Assembly: GCF_002286785.1 (NCBI RefSeq)
Contig: NZ_MUJY01000154.1
Coordinates: 105,274 to 169,273, forward strand
Source: Pseudomonas sp. PIC25
GTDB taxonomy: Bacteria > Pseudomonadota > Gammaproteobacteria > Pseudomonadales > Pseudomonadaceae
Length of the DNA stretch: 64,000 nucleotides
Reading direction: 5' to 3'
Below, in pieces: positions 25,565-34,113 of the stretch; position 1 is the stretch's first letter, and each line of letters starts with the position of its first letter. A program made the position numbers and the translations under genes. The notes below the pieces were generated by a model. That model was not told the origin of the DNA. It saw nothing but the letters and a program-made list of their open reading frames with translations, and did not search any database.

Positions 25565-27460
25565 ATGGCTGGCACCTGGGCCGCTTTGGCCAACGAGCCC
25601 CCCGCATCCATCGCAACGACCCTGCTCCTGACTGACGGCTCCGTGCTCGCCCAAGGCGTGAGTACGAACCAGTGGTACAGGCTGCGTCCCGATTCGAGCG
25701 GTAACTATGTGAACGGCACCTGGACCACGCTGGCCGCCAGCGTCCATGCGCCTCTGTACTATGCCTCCGGCATCCTGCGTGACGGCCGCGCCATTGTGGC
25801 CGGCGGCGAATACGACGCGGGCGCCCTGGTATGGCTGCTCAATGTCGAAGCCTACGACCCGGTGGCCAACACCTGGACGACGTTGCCCAATCCGGCGGGC
25901 TGGACACGCATCGGCGATGCGCCTGGCTGTGTCCTGCCGGACGGCCGCTTCTTCCTGGGGCAGGTGGGGACTCGTCGCACGGCGATCTATAACCCCGCCA
26001 CCAACGCCTGGACGGCGGCGGCTGACAAGATCAACGCGGTCGGCGAGGAGAGCTGGTCTCTGCTCCCCGATGGCTCGATCCATGCGGTGGACTGCTCCAA
26101 TCCACCCAATGCCGAGAAATACATTATTGCCGCCAATACCTGGGTGGCCGATGGCACGACACCTCAGACACTGGTCGACAGCATTTCCGAAATCGGTGCC
26201 TCGGTGCTGCTCCCGGACGGGCGATTGTTCGTCATCGGGGCAACCGGCTTCACTGCGCTCTATACGCCGCCGCCTATCGCCAATCAGGTGGGGACATGGG
26301 TGCAGGGGCCTTCGATTCCCCAGGTCAATCCGGGCCAGCCGCTGGGCGCCGTCGATGCCCCGGCGTGCCTGCTGCCCAACGGCAACGTGTTGTTCACCGT
26401 AGGGCCGATCACCGTTCCGGCGACCTTCCAGGCGCCGACGTTCTTCTTCGAATACGATCCCGATGCGAACACGATCAGCCCCGTTCCGGCGGCGGCGACC
26501 TCGTCGAGCGTCCCCTACTGGGGGCGCATGCTGATGTTGCCGACCGGCCAGGTGCTCTATACCGCCGGCAAAACTTCTGTGCAGGTGTATACGCCCAGCG
26601 GCAGCCCCGACAGCGTATGGCGACCGACTATCACGGATTGCCCCGGCGCGGTGCGGCGCGGGCGGACGTATCGCCTGCTGGGGCGCCAGATAAATGGCCT
26701 GAGCCAGTGCGTCTACTACGGGAACGACGCGACGCAGGCCACCAACTATCCCATCGTGCGGCTGGAGTCGGGCGGGAGCGTCTACTACTGCCGGACGTCG
26801 AACTTCTCGACCATGGGGTTGCAGACCGGCACCGTCATCCACGGTTGCGACTTCACCGTGCCCACCTCGGTGCCGGATGGTTCGTACTGCCTGCGGGTGA
26901 TCGCCAACGGCATCCGCTCTGCCTGCCGGACGGTCAGTGTGACGAGCAAGTTCTTCAAGGAGTTGAAGTACGAGATCAAGGAGAAGCTGGAGATACTGGA
27001 GAACATCAAGGCGATTCAGGATGCCCGATCCAAGCGGATTCCCGACTTCATCGATCCGAAGCTTATCCGCGAAGACATCGACATCTTCGAGCGCATTCAG
27101 GACGAGTGGGCCAAATCCCTCGGCACCCTCGCGGCCCAGGTGGACCGGACCCATCTCCAGCTCAGCCGCGCGTTCATCGGGCCGGAAGAGCGTCCTCTGG
27201 TCGGACCGCCAGAACCCGTGGTCGAGAAACTGGACGTACCGAAGATCTCCGAGGAACGGGCGCGCCGTGAAAGCGAGAAGACCGCCTTCAACGATGGGCG
27301 CAAGGAGCTCGCGGTGTCCAAGGAGGCGGAGCGGATACACCGGCTGATCCATGCGATTTCCCGTTCCGGCGGCAAGGGTATCGAAGAGAACGGTACCGCA
27401 GGACGGAAACCGGGAAGCGATAGCGCCAAGCCCACACGGCGCAAGCCGAAAAAATCATGA
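25565..27460 (+). CDS. Kelch / galactose-oxidase-like beta-propeller protein
   Basis: 631 residues. Residues 1-350 are kelch repeats (DGSVLAQG, DGRAIVAGGEYD, YDPVANTWTTLP, DGRFFLGQ, NAWTAAADKI). Residues about 350-460 match the DUF1929-like domain that caps such propellers (TNYPIVRL, YYCRTSNFSTMGLQTG). A charged helical region and Lys/Arg-rich tail follow. There is no signal peptide, so it is probably cytosolic and not a secreted oxidase; the Tyr-Cys cofactor pair of galactose oxidase was not identified. AAGGAGGAATTC is a strong ribosome site. First gene of the cluster; its stop overlaps the next start (ATGA). Confidence 0.8.
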   Translation: MAGTWAALANEPPASIATTLLLTDGSVLAQGVSTNQWYRLRPDSSGNYVNGTWTTLAASVHAPLYYASGILRDGRAIVAGGEYDAGALVWLLNVEAYDPVANTWTTLPNPAGWTRIGDAPGCVLPDGRFFLGQVGTRRTAIYNPATNAWTAAADKINAVGEESWSLLPDGSIHAVDCSNPPNAEKYIIAANTWVADGTTPQTLVDSISEIGASVLLPDGRLFVIGATGFTALYTPPPIANQVGTWVQGPSIPQVNPGQPLGAVDAPACLLPNGNVLFTVGPITVPATFQAPTFFFEYDPDANTISPVPAAATSSSVPYWGRMLMLPTGQVLYTAGKTSVQVYTPSGSPDSVWRPTITDCPGAVRRGRTYRLLGRQINGLSQCVYYGNDATQATNYPIVRLESGGSVYYCRTSNFSTMGLQTGTVIHGCDFTVPTSVPDGSYCLRVIANGIRSACRTVSVTSKFFKELKYEIKEKLEILENIKAIQDARSKRIPDFIDPKLIREDIDIFERIQDEWAKSLGTLAAQVDRTHLQLSRAFIGPEERPLVGPPEPVVEKLDVPKISEERARRESEKTAFNDGRKELAVSKEAERIHRLIHAISRSGGKGIEENGTAGRKPGSDSAKPTRRKPKKS

Positions 27461-28128
27461 TCGTCGTCGTCGGTAGCCGGCACGACCCGGTGGCGATGGC
27501 GCTCATCGCCGCCTGGCCCGGGGCTGCGTTGTGTTCGGCGGAGGATCTGGTCAGCCCGGGCTGGGCATGGGCTGTTGGCGATGACGAAGCGCCGACCTGG
27601 GTGGTGGAAGGCCGGACAGTGGAGGATAGCGACGTCACGGGCGTGTTCCTGCGGCGCTCGGCGGTGTACCCCGACGAGTTGCTCGGAATTCATCCTGACG
27701 ACCGAACCTACATGGCCTCCGAAGCACATGCCTTCCTCATCTTCGTACTGGCGTCCACACGGGCGAGGGTGGCCAGTCCAGTGGCCGATGGCGGGTTGGG
27801 TGACGATGCCTTGCGTCCGGAACATTGGATGCCCCTCGCTGCTGCCGCCGGGTTGCCATTGGCGCCTTTGCGCCTGCGCTCGAGCCATGTGAAGCGGCGT
27901 GCGCCGGACACTCGGATCGTCGAGGTTGTCGATGGGCAGGTCATCGGCGACATGACGCCACGCCGGCAGGCGCGCATTCGTCGTTTCGTGGCGGCCATGC
28001 GGCTCGATTGGGCCCAGCTCCTGTTCGACGGGCGCCAGCGGCTCGTGGCTCTCACCTCCATGCATTCACCCACGCCGGAGGCCGTCGCGGCGCTCGGCCG
28101 GATGCTGGTGGCTGGAGCACCGTCATGA
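27457..28128 (+). CDS. Unidentified partner of the ATP-grasp enzymes
   Basis: 223 residues, start overlapping the kelch stop by 4 bases. The first half reads like a pre-ATP-grasp Rossmann domain (MIVVVGSRHDPVAMALIAAW; VTGVFLRRSAVYPDELLGIH; YMASEAHAFLIFVLAS) but no ATP-grasp domain follows. It ends 4 bases inside the next gene, which is an ATP-grasp enzyme. It may bind the peptide leader or act as a split subunit; this is inference. Confidence 0.55.
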   Translation: MIVVVGSRHDPVAMALIAAWPGAALCSAEDLVSPGWAWAVGDDEAPTWVVEGRTVEDSDVTGVFLRRSAVYPDELLGIHPDDRTYMASEAHAFLIFVLASTRARVASPVADGGLGDDALRPEHWMPLAAAAGLPLAPLRLRSSHVKRRAPDTRIVEVVDGQVIGDMTPRRQARIRRFVAAMRLDWAQLLFDGRQRLVALTSMHSPTPEAVAALGRMLVAGAPS

Positions 28129-29039
28129 TCCTGGTCTGGGGAAACCTGTCCGACACGCCGGTCGAACGGATCGTCGATGCCCTGCTGGAGCGCGAGTTGG
28201 CGTTCTTTCATATCGACGATGCGGCCCTGCCGCTGATGACGCACGATGTTGTCTTCACCATGCCGCCGACGGGCTGGATCGAACTGCGCGGGCAGCGTCT
28301 GCCGCTGGATGAAATCCGGGCCGCCTTCATCCGCCCCGGCGAATTGCGCGAGGTGCGGGGGCTCGCAACCGCGTCGATGTTGTCCGCCATCACTGCCAGC
28401 CTCGACGCGTGGGTGGTCAATCGTCCTGCCGCCGGCCGCTGCAACTGGTCCAAGCCTTTCCAACTCCGGCTGATCGAGGCTGCCGGTCTGAACGTACCGG
28501 AAACATTGGTCACCACCGACCCCGCCAAGGCCCGGGCATTCCTCGCCCGGCATCGGTGTGTCGTCTACAAGTCGGTGAGCGGTGTGCGCAGCATCGTCAC
28601 CACCCTCGACACTCACCAGGCTGCGCGTCTGGACGGCGTCTCGACCGGGCCGGTGCAATTGCAACGCTGGGTCGCCGGACGCGACGTGCGTGTGCATGTC
28701 GTGGGGGATCGATGGTTTGCCACCGCCATCGAGTCCGATGCGGACGATTACCGCTACGCCGCTCGATCAGGCGATTCGACGCACATGGCTGCGACGGACA
28801 TACCGCAGGCCCTGGGCGAGCGGCTGGTGGGGCTGAGCCACTCGATGGGTCTGCTGTTGTCGGGTATCGACCTGCGCGTCGATCGGCACGGCGAGTGGTA
28901 CTGCTTCGAAGTCAATCCATCGCCGGGTTTCAGCTATTTCGAAGACATGACCGGGCAACCGATCGCGGCGGCAATCGTGGAACTGCTGGAGGGTAGTCAG
29001 CGCCCCACGGTGCTGCCGAGGATGGGCCGCTTGCGATGA
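28125..29039 (+). CDS. ATP-grasp ligase (RimK/MvdD-like)
   Basis: 304 residues. An N-terminal pre-ATP-grasp domain (about 1-105) is followed by the ATP-grasp core: CNWSKPFQLRLIEAAGLNVP, the ATP-binding strand VVYKSVSGVRS, the adenine-contact LQRWVAGRDVRVHVVGDRWF and the metal-binding GEWYCFEVNPSPGFSYFE. Such enzymes make an amide or ester bond through an acyl phosphate, and in peptide systems they cross-link or extend a precursor. Overlaps the preceding gene by 4 bases. Confidence 0.85.
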   Translation: MILVWGNLSDTPVERIVDALLERELAFFHIDDAALPLMTHDVVFTMPPTGWIELRGQRLPLDEIRAAFIRPGELREVRGLATASMLSAITASLDAWVVNRPAAGRCNWSKPFQLRLIEAAGLNVPETLVTTDPAKARAFLARHRCVVYKSVSGVRSIVTTLDTHQAARLDGVSTGPVQLQRWVAGRDVRVHVVGDRWFATAIESDADDYRYAARSGDSTHMAATDIPQALGERLVGLSHSMGLLLSGIDLRVDRHGEWYCFEVNPSPGFSYFEDMTGQPIAAAIVELLEGSQRPTVLPRMGRLR

Positions 29040-29133
29040 GGCGAAGACCGGACATGGCGGGATGAATGTCGAGTGACATATGGCCCCAGTGGCGCTCGGC
29101 ATCATATCGGAGGGGCAATGTCAGGAGATGGAG

Positions 29134-29379
29134 ATGAAAAAGTTCTCTCTGGAGGCAAAGGCTGAAGGTCCGGTCTTTTTTATGCACAAGAATGCTGCGA
29201 AAAAAAATCTGGATATTTCCAACCTGGAAATTGAGAAGTACTACAAGACACCGGAAGAGATCGCTCAATGGGAAAGGCGTATGTATGAAGAAGTGGGCCT
29301 CAGGATCGACGGCAACGCCCTGATCGCCAGCGGTGGGAGCTGCTGTGGTACCGGTGGAGGCATGTGCGATGCGGACTAG
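29134..29379 (+). CDS. Cys/Gly-rich precursor-like peptide
   Basis: 81 residues from the ATG at 29134, with AGGAG six bases upstream (an ATG two codons earlier is too close to it). Residues 1-60 are a charged helical leader (MKKFSLEAKAEGPVFF..., TPEEIAQWERRMYEEVGLRI). The last 17 residues are ASGGSCCGTGGGMCDAD, a typical core segment with three Cys and seven Gly. It lies between two ATP-grasp genes and overlaps the second by 16 bases. Base composition is more A+T-rich than the neighbours. This is the layout of a ribosomally made, modified peptide (RiPP). The core lacks the Lys used in known graspetides. Confidence 0.7.
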   Translation: MKKFSLEAKAEGPVFFMHKNAAKKNLDISNLEIEKYYKTPEEIAQWERRMYEEVGLRIDGNALIASGGSCCGTGGGMCDAD

Positions 29380-30365
29380 CGTTCGCCACGGCCGGAGAAC
29401 CGGCCTTGACGCCTGAGGCTCGCATCAGCGTGTGCATCGTGTCGTTCTCGGGCGATGCACACGCGGAGATCATCGGAGCTCTTCTGGAGAAGAACTATCC
29501 GGTCGATCTGACGTTCATCTGCCCGGATCGATGCCAGGACGTGGTGTCCCTGACCTATGCCACCGAGTCGCCAGACGCAAGCGATGGCTATGACGTTACC
29601 TGGGTTCGTCGGAAGAACTTCCTCTACGTAAAACCGGAGGCGCGTGGTGATCTCGATTGGGCGATAAACACTGCCCAGGCCAACCAGGATGCGCTGGATG
29701 CCTTTATCGCGCGAAACAGCCGTGTCCTGGTCAATCCCCTGGATAAGGCCGCAGCGATAGAGAACAAGGCGACACAATTGAAGATTGCGGCTTTATCCGG
29801 GCTGAAAATACCGCCGACATTGATATCGTCGAACTATCGATCCGTTATCGAGTTCGAGCGGCAGCATGGTCCGCTGATCATCAAGTCCATGCGTTCGTTG
29901 GGTGGGGCGCCGACCGGCACATTTCTATTGGAGACCCGTCTGCTGTCCCAGGAAGGTTGTGCGCATGCTCCGCTGATTTACCAGCAGGAAGTAAAGGGGA
30001 ATAAACATCTGCGAGTGGCTGTCTTCGGATCGGAGATTCTTCCGTTCGAATATGAAAGCGATCAGTTGGATAGCCGGTTCGATGCCCGAAATAAGGCCGT
30101 TCTGGTACGAGTCGACGAGCATATGAATTCGGCCCTGCTGCGATTCATGGAAATCGCCGGATTGCGTATGGGTATTTTCGATTTCAAGCGCTCCGATGGC
30201 GGCGACTGGTATTTCCTGGAGATCAATCAACAAGGCGCTTTCGCCTATCTGGACCCGCTTGCGGGGTACCCGATCTTGAAGCGTTTCGCCCAGTTTCTTA
30301 TCGCTTCCTCCGGGATACAGGGCCTTGAGAAGTCCTTGGTTCTGGGCGAACAGGCTACCCGTTGA
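29364..30365 (+). CDS. Second ATP-grasp ligase
   Basis: 333 residues from a GTG at 29364 that overlaps the peptide gene; a TTG at 29406 with a GGAG eight bases upstream is an equally good start. N-terminal pre-ATP-grasp domain (ISVCIVSFSGDAHAEIIGAL), then LINPLDKAAAIENKATQLKI-like linker, GPLIIKSMRSLGGAPTG (ATP loop), YQQEVKGNKHLRVAVFG and the metal site GDWYFLEINQQGAFAYLD. It is closer to MvdC/MvdD peptide ligases than the first enzyme. Relatively A+T-rich codons support acquisition by transfer. Coupled translation with the peptide suggests it acts on it. Confidence 0.85.
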   Translation: MRCGLAFATAGEPALTPEARISVCIVSFSGDAHAEIIGALLEKNYPVDLTFICPDRCQDVVSLTYATESPDASDGYDVTWVRRKNFLYVKPEARGDLDWAINTAQANQDALDAFIARNSRVLVNPLDKAAAIENKATQLKIAALSGLKIPPTLISSNYRSVIEFERQHGPLIIKSMRSLGGAPTGTFLLETRLLSQEGCAHAPLIYQQEVKGNKHLRVAVFGSEILPFEYESDQLDSRFDARNKAVLVRVDEHMNSALLRFMEIAGLRMGIFDFKRSDGGDWYFLEINQQGAFAYLDPLAGYPILKRFAQFLIASSGIQGLEKSLVLGEQATR

Positions 30366-30459
30366 GGCACGGTTCACCTGCCTTCCGTCGGCGAACCGGC
30401 AACCGGCGAAAAGGGCGCCTATCGTTTCCCATCGGATGACGGTTCGATAAGGAGGTCCC

Positions 30460-31074
30460 ATGTTCGCCAATGATCGTGAATTCCATCAGCCCACCAGCCG
30501 CCTCTGGGCCATGGGGGTGGATACCCGCGCCGAGAACGCCGTGACGGATACCCGCGGCAACGTGCTGCTGCATGCGCAGACGGGCGGGATGATTTCGCCG
30601 CAGCGCTACGAGCTGCCCCGCAACACCCAGCTGTATCGCTTCGCCAGCGGCAGCGCACCGATTCCCCGTGCGATCACCGGCGGTTGGTGGGTCGCCGAGC
30701 CGGAGTTCGAAAAACTCACCCGTTTCGCCCAGGTCCATGACCTGCACGTGGCCATGGCCGCGCGCTACCTGTGCTGCGTGCCGCCGGAGTGGAGCGACAT
30801 GGGGCTGCTGATGCGGGTGAGGGTGGAAAAGCCGCTGCTGGCTTATCGCGGGCTGGGCAACAGCGTAGTGGTGCCGAAGTCCGATGGGCTCGGCCACGTG
30901 CGCATGGAGCCGAACAACGACATCGCCGCGCGTCGCCTGCACCAGTTGTTCATCCCCGGCCTGCAGGAGTATGCGGCGAAGACGCCGGAACAGGTGGTGC
31001 CGGGCGCCCTGGCGCTGGAGCGCTACTGGAAGCTGGAATCCGCCGATACCCAGCGGGGGTGGTTCTATCTCTAG
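30460..31074 (+). CDS. Hypothetical protein, possible ADP-ribosyltransferase-like fold
   Basis: 204 residues, ATG at 30460 behind an unusually strong AAGGAGGTCCC. No signal peptide. The stretch LPRNTQLYRFASG followed by ITGGWWVAEPEFEKL resembles the Arg and second strand of RES/ART folds, but the Ser-Thr-Ser and Glu motifs are not clear. It follows the peptide cluster by 95 bp but has more ordinary G+C content. Role unknown; it may be a toxin or host-directed protein. Confidence 0.6.
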   Translation: MFANDREFHQPTSRLWAMGVDTRAENAVTDTRGNVLLHAQTGGMISPQRYELPRNTQLYRFASGSAPIPRAITGGWWVAEPEFEKLTRFAQVHDLHVAMAARYLCCVPPEWSDMGLLMRVRVEKPLLAYRGLGNSVVVPKSDGLGHVRMEPNNDIAARRLHQLFIPGLQEYAAKTPEQVVPGALALERYWKLESADTQRGWFYL

Positions 31075-31150
31075 GGGTATCCGCCAGAATTGGCTTCGTC
31101 GGGCAAATGAATTGACCCCTACCGCTGGCTATCCGACAAGGCGAAGCACC

Positions 31151-33514
31151 TCAACCGGCCCCATGCGGCCCCACGAGTGCAATCACCGGCGCCAGCGTTT
31201 CGTCCTGCTTCTCCCGCGCCTGTATCCATTCCAGCAACTGCGTCTCCGGCATCGAGGCGGCGAACAGGTGGCCTTGCATCAGGTAGCAACCGAGGGTTTG
31301 CAGGCGTAGGCGTTGATGCGGGCTTTCCACGCCTTCGGCGATGACGTGCATGTTCAGTTGTTCGCCGAGGGAGAGGATGACCTTGATCAGGCGCTCGTCG
31401 CCGTCGTCGATCAGGTGGGTGAAGGATTTGTCCAGTTTCAGCGCGGACATCGGCAGGCGCTGCAGGCGTTGCAGGGAGGAGTAGCCGGTGCCGAAGTCGT
31501 CCAGGTGCAGTTTGAAGCCGGCGTCGACCAGGCTCCGGACCTGGTTCTGCAACAGTTCCAGGCTGTCGGCGAAGGCGCTCTCGGTCAGTTCGAAGTGAAT
31601 GCTCTGGCGGGGCAGGCCCTGGCTGTCCACCAGCTCGCAGAGTTGCTCGACCAGATCGGCCTGGAGCAATTGCTTGACCGACAGGTTGATGTTCATGGAC
31701 AGGCCGGGCAGTTGCTTGCGCAGGCGCGGCAGCGAGCCGATGGCGTTGCGCGCGATGTACAGGCCGAGCTCGCCGATCAGTCCCGCTTCTTCGGCGACGG
31801 GGATGAATTTCTCCGGCGAGCAGAAACCGTCGATATCGGGCCAGCGGGCCAGGGCCTCGACCATCACCACCTGGTCGTTGCTGCTGTCGATGATGGGTTG
31901 GAACCAGACTTCCAGTTGACCCATGGTCAGGGCGTGGCGCAGCCGCTGTTCGAGGAACATGCGTTCCTGCACCTGGGCGTGCATGTCTTCGGAGAAGATC
32001 ACCTGACGGCTGCGGCCCAGGCGCTTGGCTTCGTACAGGGCGATGTCGGCGTGGCGCAGCAATTCTGCCTGGGGCGTGTTGCGCTCGGCATGGGCGATGC
32101 CGATGGAGCCGGTGATGGTCAGGCGGGTGCCGTTGAAGAATACCGGCAGGCTGATTTCTTCCAGCAGGCGCTCGGCGAAGGCGCCAATTCCCAGGTCGCC
32201 GTGGCGGACCAGGCTGAGCACGGCGAACTCGTCGCCGCCCATGCGCACCGCCGTGTCGCTGGCGCGCACCAGCGAGCGCAGGCGCAGGGCGATGGCGTCC
32301 AGCATGGCATCGCCAGCGGCGTGGCCGAGGCAGTCGTTGATCAGTTTGAAGTCGTCCAGGTCGATCAGATAGAACACCAGCGACTGTTCCGGGTCGCGGT
32401 TGCACAGCGCCTGATAGAGCTGCAGGCGTTCGCTGAGGAATTTGCGGTTGCCGAGCCCGGTCAGCGGGTCCTTGCGGGCCTCTTGGTAGAGGTGGCCATG
32501 GGCGGTCTGGACCTCGGCCATGAGTTCGTTCAAGGAGTGCGCCAGGACATCCAGTTCATCCCGGCCTCGCACCGGCCAGACGGCGGCGGGTCCTTCGCCG
32601 TGGCGCCGGGATTCCGCCAGGTGCGAGAAGTGGCTGAGGCGCTTGAGGATGAGGCGGTCGAGCAGCAGCGCCGCGGCCAGCGCGGCCAGCACCAGAATCA
32701 GCAGGGAGTTGGTGAGCAGCAGCAGGTCGCCGGCACGCTGCTGGGAAAGCAGGCTGGGCGGATGCTCGACGATCAGGCGCAGGTCGCTGCTGCCTTGCGA
32801 GTCCTGCAGGATCTGGGTGACGGTGAGGGACGCCTGTTCGTCGTCGGCAACGGGGGGCCGATGGGCATCGACCGGCTCAAGGCGGAAGGGGATCGGCGCC
32901 TGGCTGCCGAGGACGGAATCGGTGGCTCCCTGGAGCAGGCGGGCCATGACCAGCCAGCCGCGCCGGGGCTGGTGGCCGCTGTTGTCGTGGATCGGGCTGT
33001 AGACCAGCAAGGCCGGCGCGTTGCCGAGCCAGCGGAACAGGTAGCCGCCCTTGTCGCGCAGGTGCGGCGACAGGGCGTCATAGCCGGCACGGATGGCATC
33101 GATCCGCGTGCTGCCGGCGGGGGTCCGGGACACGCTCGTGCCGGCATGCGGGTCGACGCCGGAATGGAAATGCCCGCCGGCATCGAGGAATACCACCAGG
33201 TCGACGCGCAGATTGCCCAGGGATTCGGCGGTGAAATTGCTCGCCAGGTACGCCGGGTCGAGGTCCTGCATGTAGCCGTAGGTGTCGTCCCACAGGCTGT
33301 AGTCGAGGCCGCTGCTGAGCAGGGCCTGGGCGTCGGTGGCGAGGACCGCGCGGATGCGTTCCAGCTCGGCCTGGGCCTGGGCGGCTTCGAACTGTTGCAG
33401 GCTCTTGTGCAAAAGGCGCGAGGTCGTCAGGTAGCTGGCGAGGGCGAAGACGAACAGCAGCAGCAACAGATAGAACAGCGTGCGGGTGCGCAGGCTCTTG
33501 AAGTGCGAAAACAT
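31151..33514 (-). CDS. Membrane GGDEF-EAL protein with CHASE4 sensor domain
   Basis: 787 residues. TM1 at about 12-32, a periplasmic CHASE4 domain with the signature LDYSLWDDTYGYM, TM2 near 270-292, HAMP, then GGDEF (MGGDEFAVL, intact) preceded by an inhibitory RxxD site (RASD, five residues upstream), and an EAL domain (VMVEALARWP; DDFGTGYSSLQRLQ; FELTES). Both catalytic motifs look intact, so it could make and break c-di-GMP. c-di-GMP activates Alg44 in this genome. ATG at 33514 with GGAGGG upstream. Confidence 0.92.
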   Translation of the reverse strand: MFSHFKSLRTRTLFYLLLLLFVFALASYLTTSRLLHKSLQQFEAAQAQAELERIRAVLATDAQALLSSGLDYSLWDDTYGYMQDLDPAYLASNFTAESLGNLRVDLVVFLDAGGHFHSGVDPHAGTSVSRTPAGSTRIDAIRAGYDALSPHLRDKGGYLFRWLGNAPALLVYSPIHDNSGHQPRRGWLVMARLLQGATDSVLGSQAPIPFRLEPVDAHRPPVADDEQASLTVTQILQDSQGSSDLRLIVEHPPSLLSQQRAGDLLLLTNSLLILVLAALAAALLLDRLILKRLSHFSHLAESRRHGEGPAAVWPVRGRDELDVLAHSLNELMAEVQTAHGHLYQEARKDPLTGLGNRKFLSERLQLYQALCNRDPEQSLVFYLIDLDDFKLINDCLGHAAGDAMLDAIALRLRSLVRASDTAVRMGGDEFAVLSLVRHGDLGIGAFAERLLEEISLPVFFNGTRLTITGSIGIAHAERNTPQAELLRHADIALYEAKRLGRSRQVIFSEDMHAQVQERMFLEQRLRHALTMGQLEVWFQPIIDSSNDQVVMVEALARWPDIDGFCSPEKFIPVAEEAGLIGELGLYIARNAIGSLPRLRKQLPGLSMNINLSVKQLLQADLVEQLCELVDSQGLPRQSIHFELTESAFADSLELLQNQVRSLVDAGFKLHLDDFGTGYSSLQRLQRLPMSALKLDKSFTHLIDDGDERLIKVILSLGEQLNMHVIAEGVESPHQRLRLQTLGCYLMQGHLFAASMPETQLLEWIQAREKQDETLAPVIALVGPHGAG

Positions 33515-33816
33515 CGGCCCTCCGTGGCAGCCGGCCCGGACTGCTGTGCGACGAAAAAGACAAATGGCCGGCCTCCGAGAGCATCGGGAGAGCCTCGCAG
33601 GCAGTATAGCAATAGGCCATGGCGCTACGAGAACGCCGCGACTACCGGCTATTCCTGACGATTGGCGGTGCCGGAGACAACCTGATCGAGGCGACAAAAA
33701 AACGCTCTCAATTGAAACGTATTCGCATTATTATGTCGCTTTCGGCCTATGGCGCCCCGCCAGCATCGGCGAGGGGACAGCGCCATGCGACCGGGCTTCG
33801 GCATAGGAAACCTCAC
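33515..33816. other. 302-bp divergent intergenic region
   Basis: Holds the promoters of the GGDEF-EAL gene (minus) and the DUF3649/PepSY operon (plus). An A+T-rich core at 33695-33740 carries a possible Fur site; otherwise no gene or repeat is evident. Confidence 0.5.
33714..33732 (+). promoter_or_regulatory. Possible Fur box before the PepSY operon
   Basis: Matches 11 of 19 positions of the Fur consensus by hand, centred on CATTAT. Low score; supported mainly by the iron-linked genes downstream. Confidence 0.28.
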
Positions 33817-34113
33817 GTGACAACCCGCACCGCCCTCACACGACTGGATACGGCCGCCCGCATATTGGCCGCGCTCTTCGGGGGATACGCCGTGGTCTAC
33901 GCGGCGACTGCCTTCCTCAGCGTCTACTTGCCCCTGGCGCGGGCGGACCGGGTGATTTTCGCCGGCCTCGCCTGCTTCATTCTCTATGCTGCCCTGTTCA
34001 TCTACGCCTTCGCCGCGCGCAGCGCCCTGCGGGTCTGGCTGGTGTTCGTCGGGCTCGGTGTGATGTTTGGTTTGGCGGCCTTCCTGCCCAGCGAATTCGG
34101 GGTGCGTCCATGA
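33817..34113 (+). CDS. DUF3649 small membrane protein
   Basis: 98 residues from a GTG at 33817 (AGGAAAC upstream), with three hydrophobic segments (ILAALFGGYAVVYAATAFL, VIFAGLACFILYAALFIYAF, VWLVFVGLGVMFGLAAFL). DUF3649 proteins accompany PepSY reductase-like proteins in siderophore or iron-uptake loci. Its stop overlaps the PepSY start (ATGA). Confidence 0.82.
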   Translation: MTTRTALTRLDTAARILAALFGGYAVVYAATAFLSVYLPLARADRVIFAGLACFILYAALFIYAFAARSALRVWLVFVGLGVMFGLAAFLPSEFGVRP

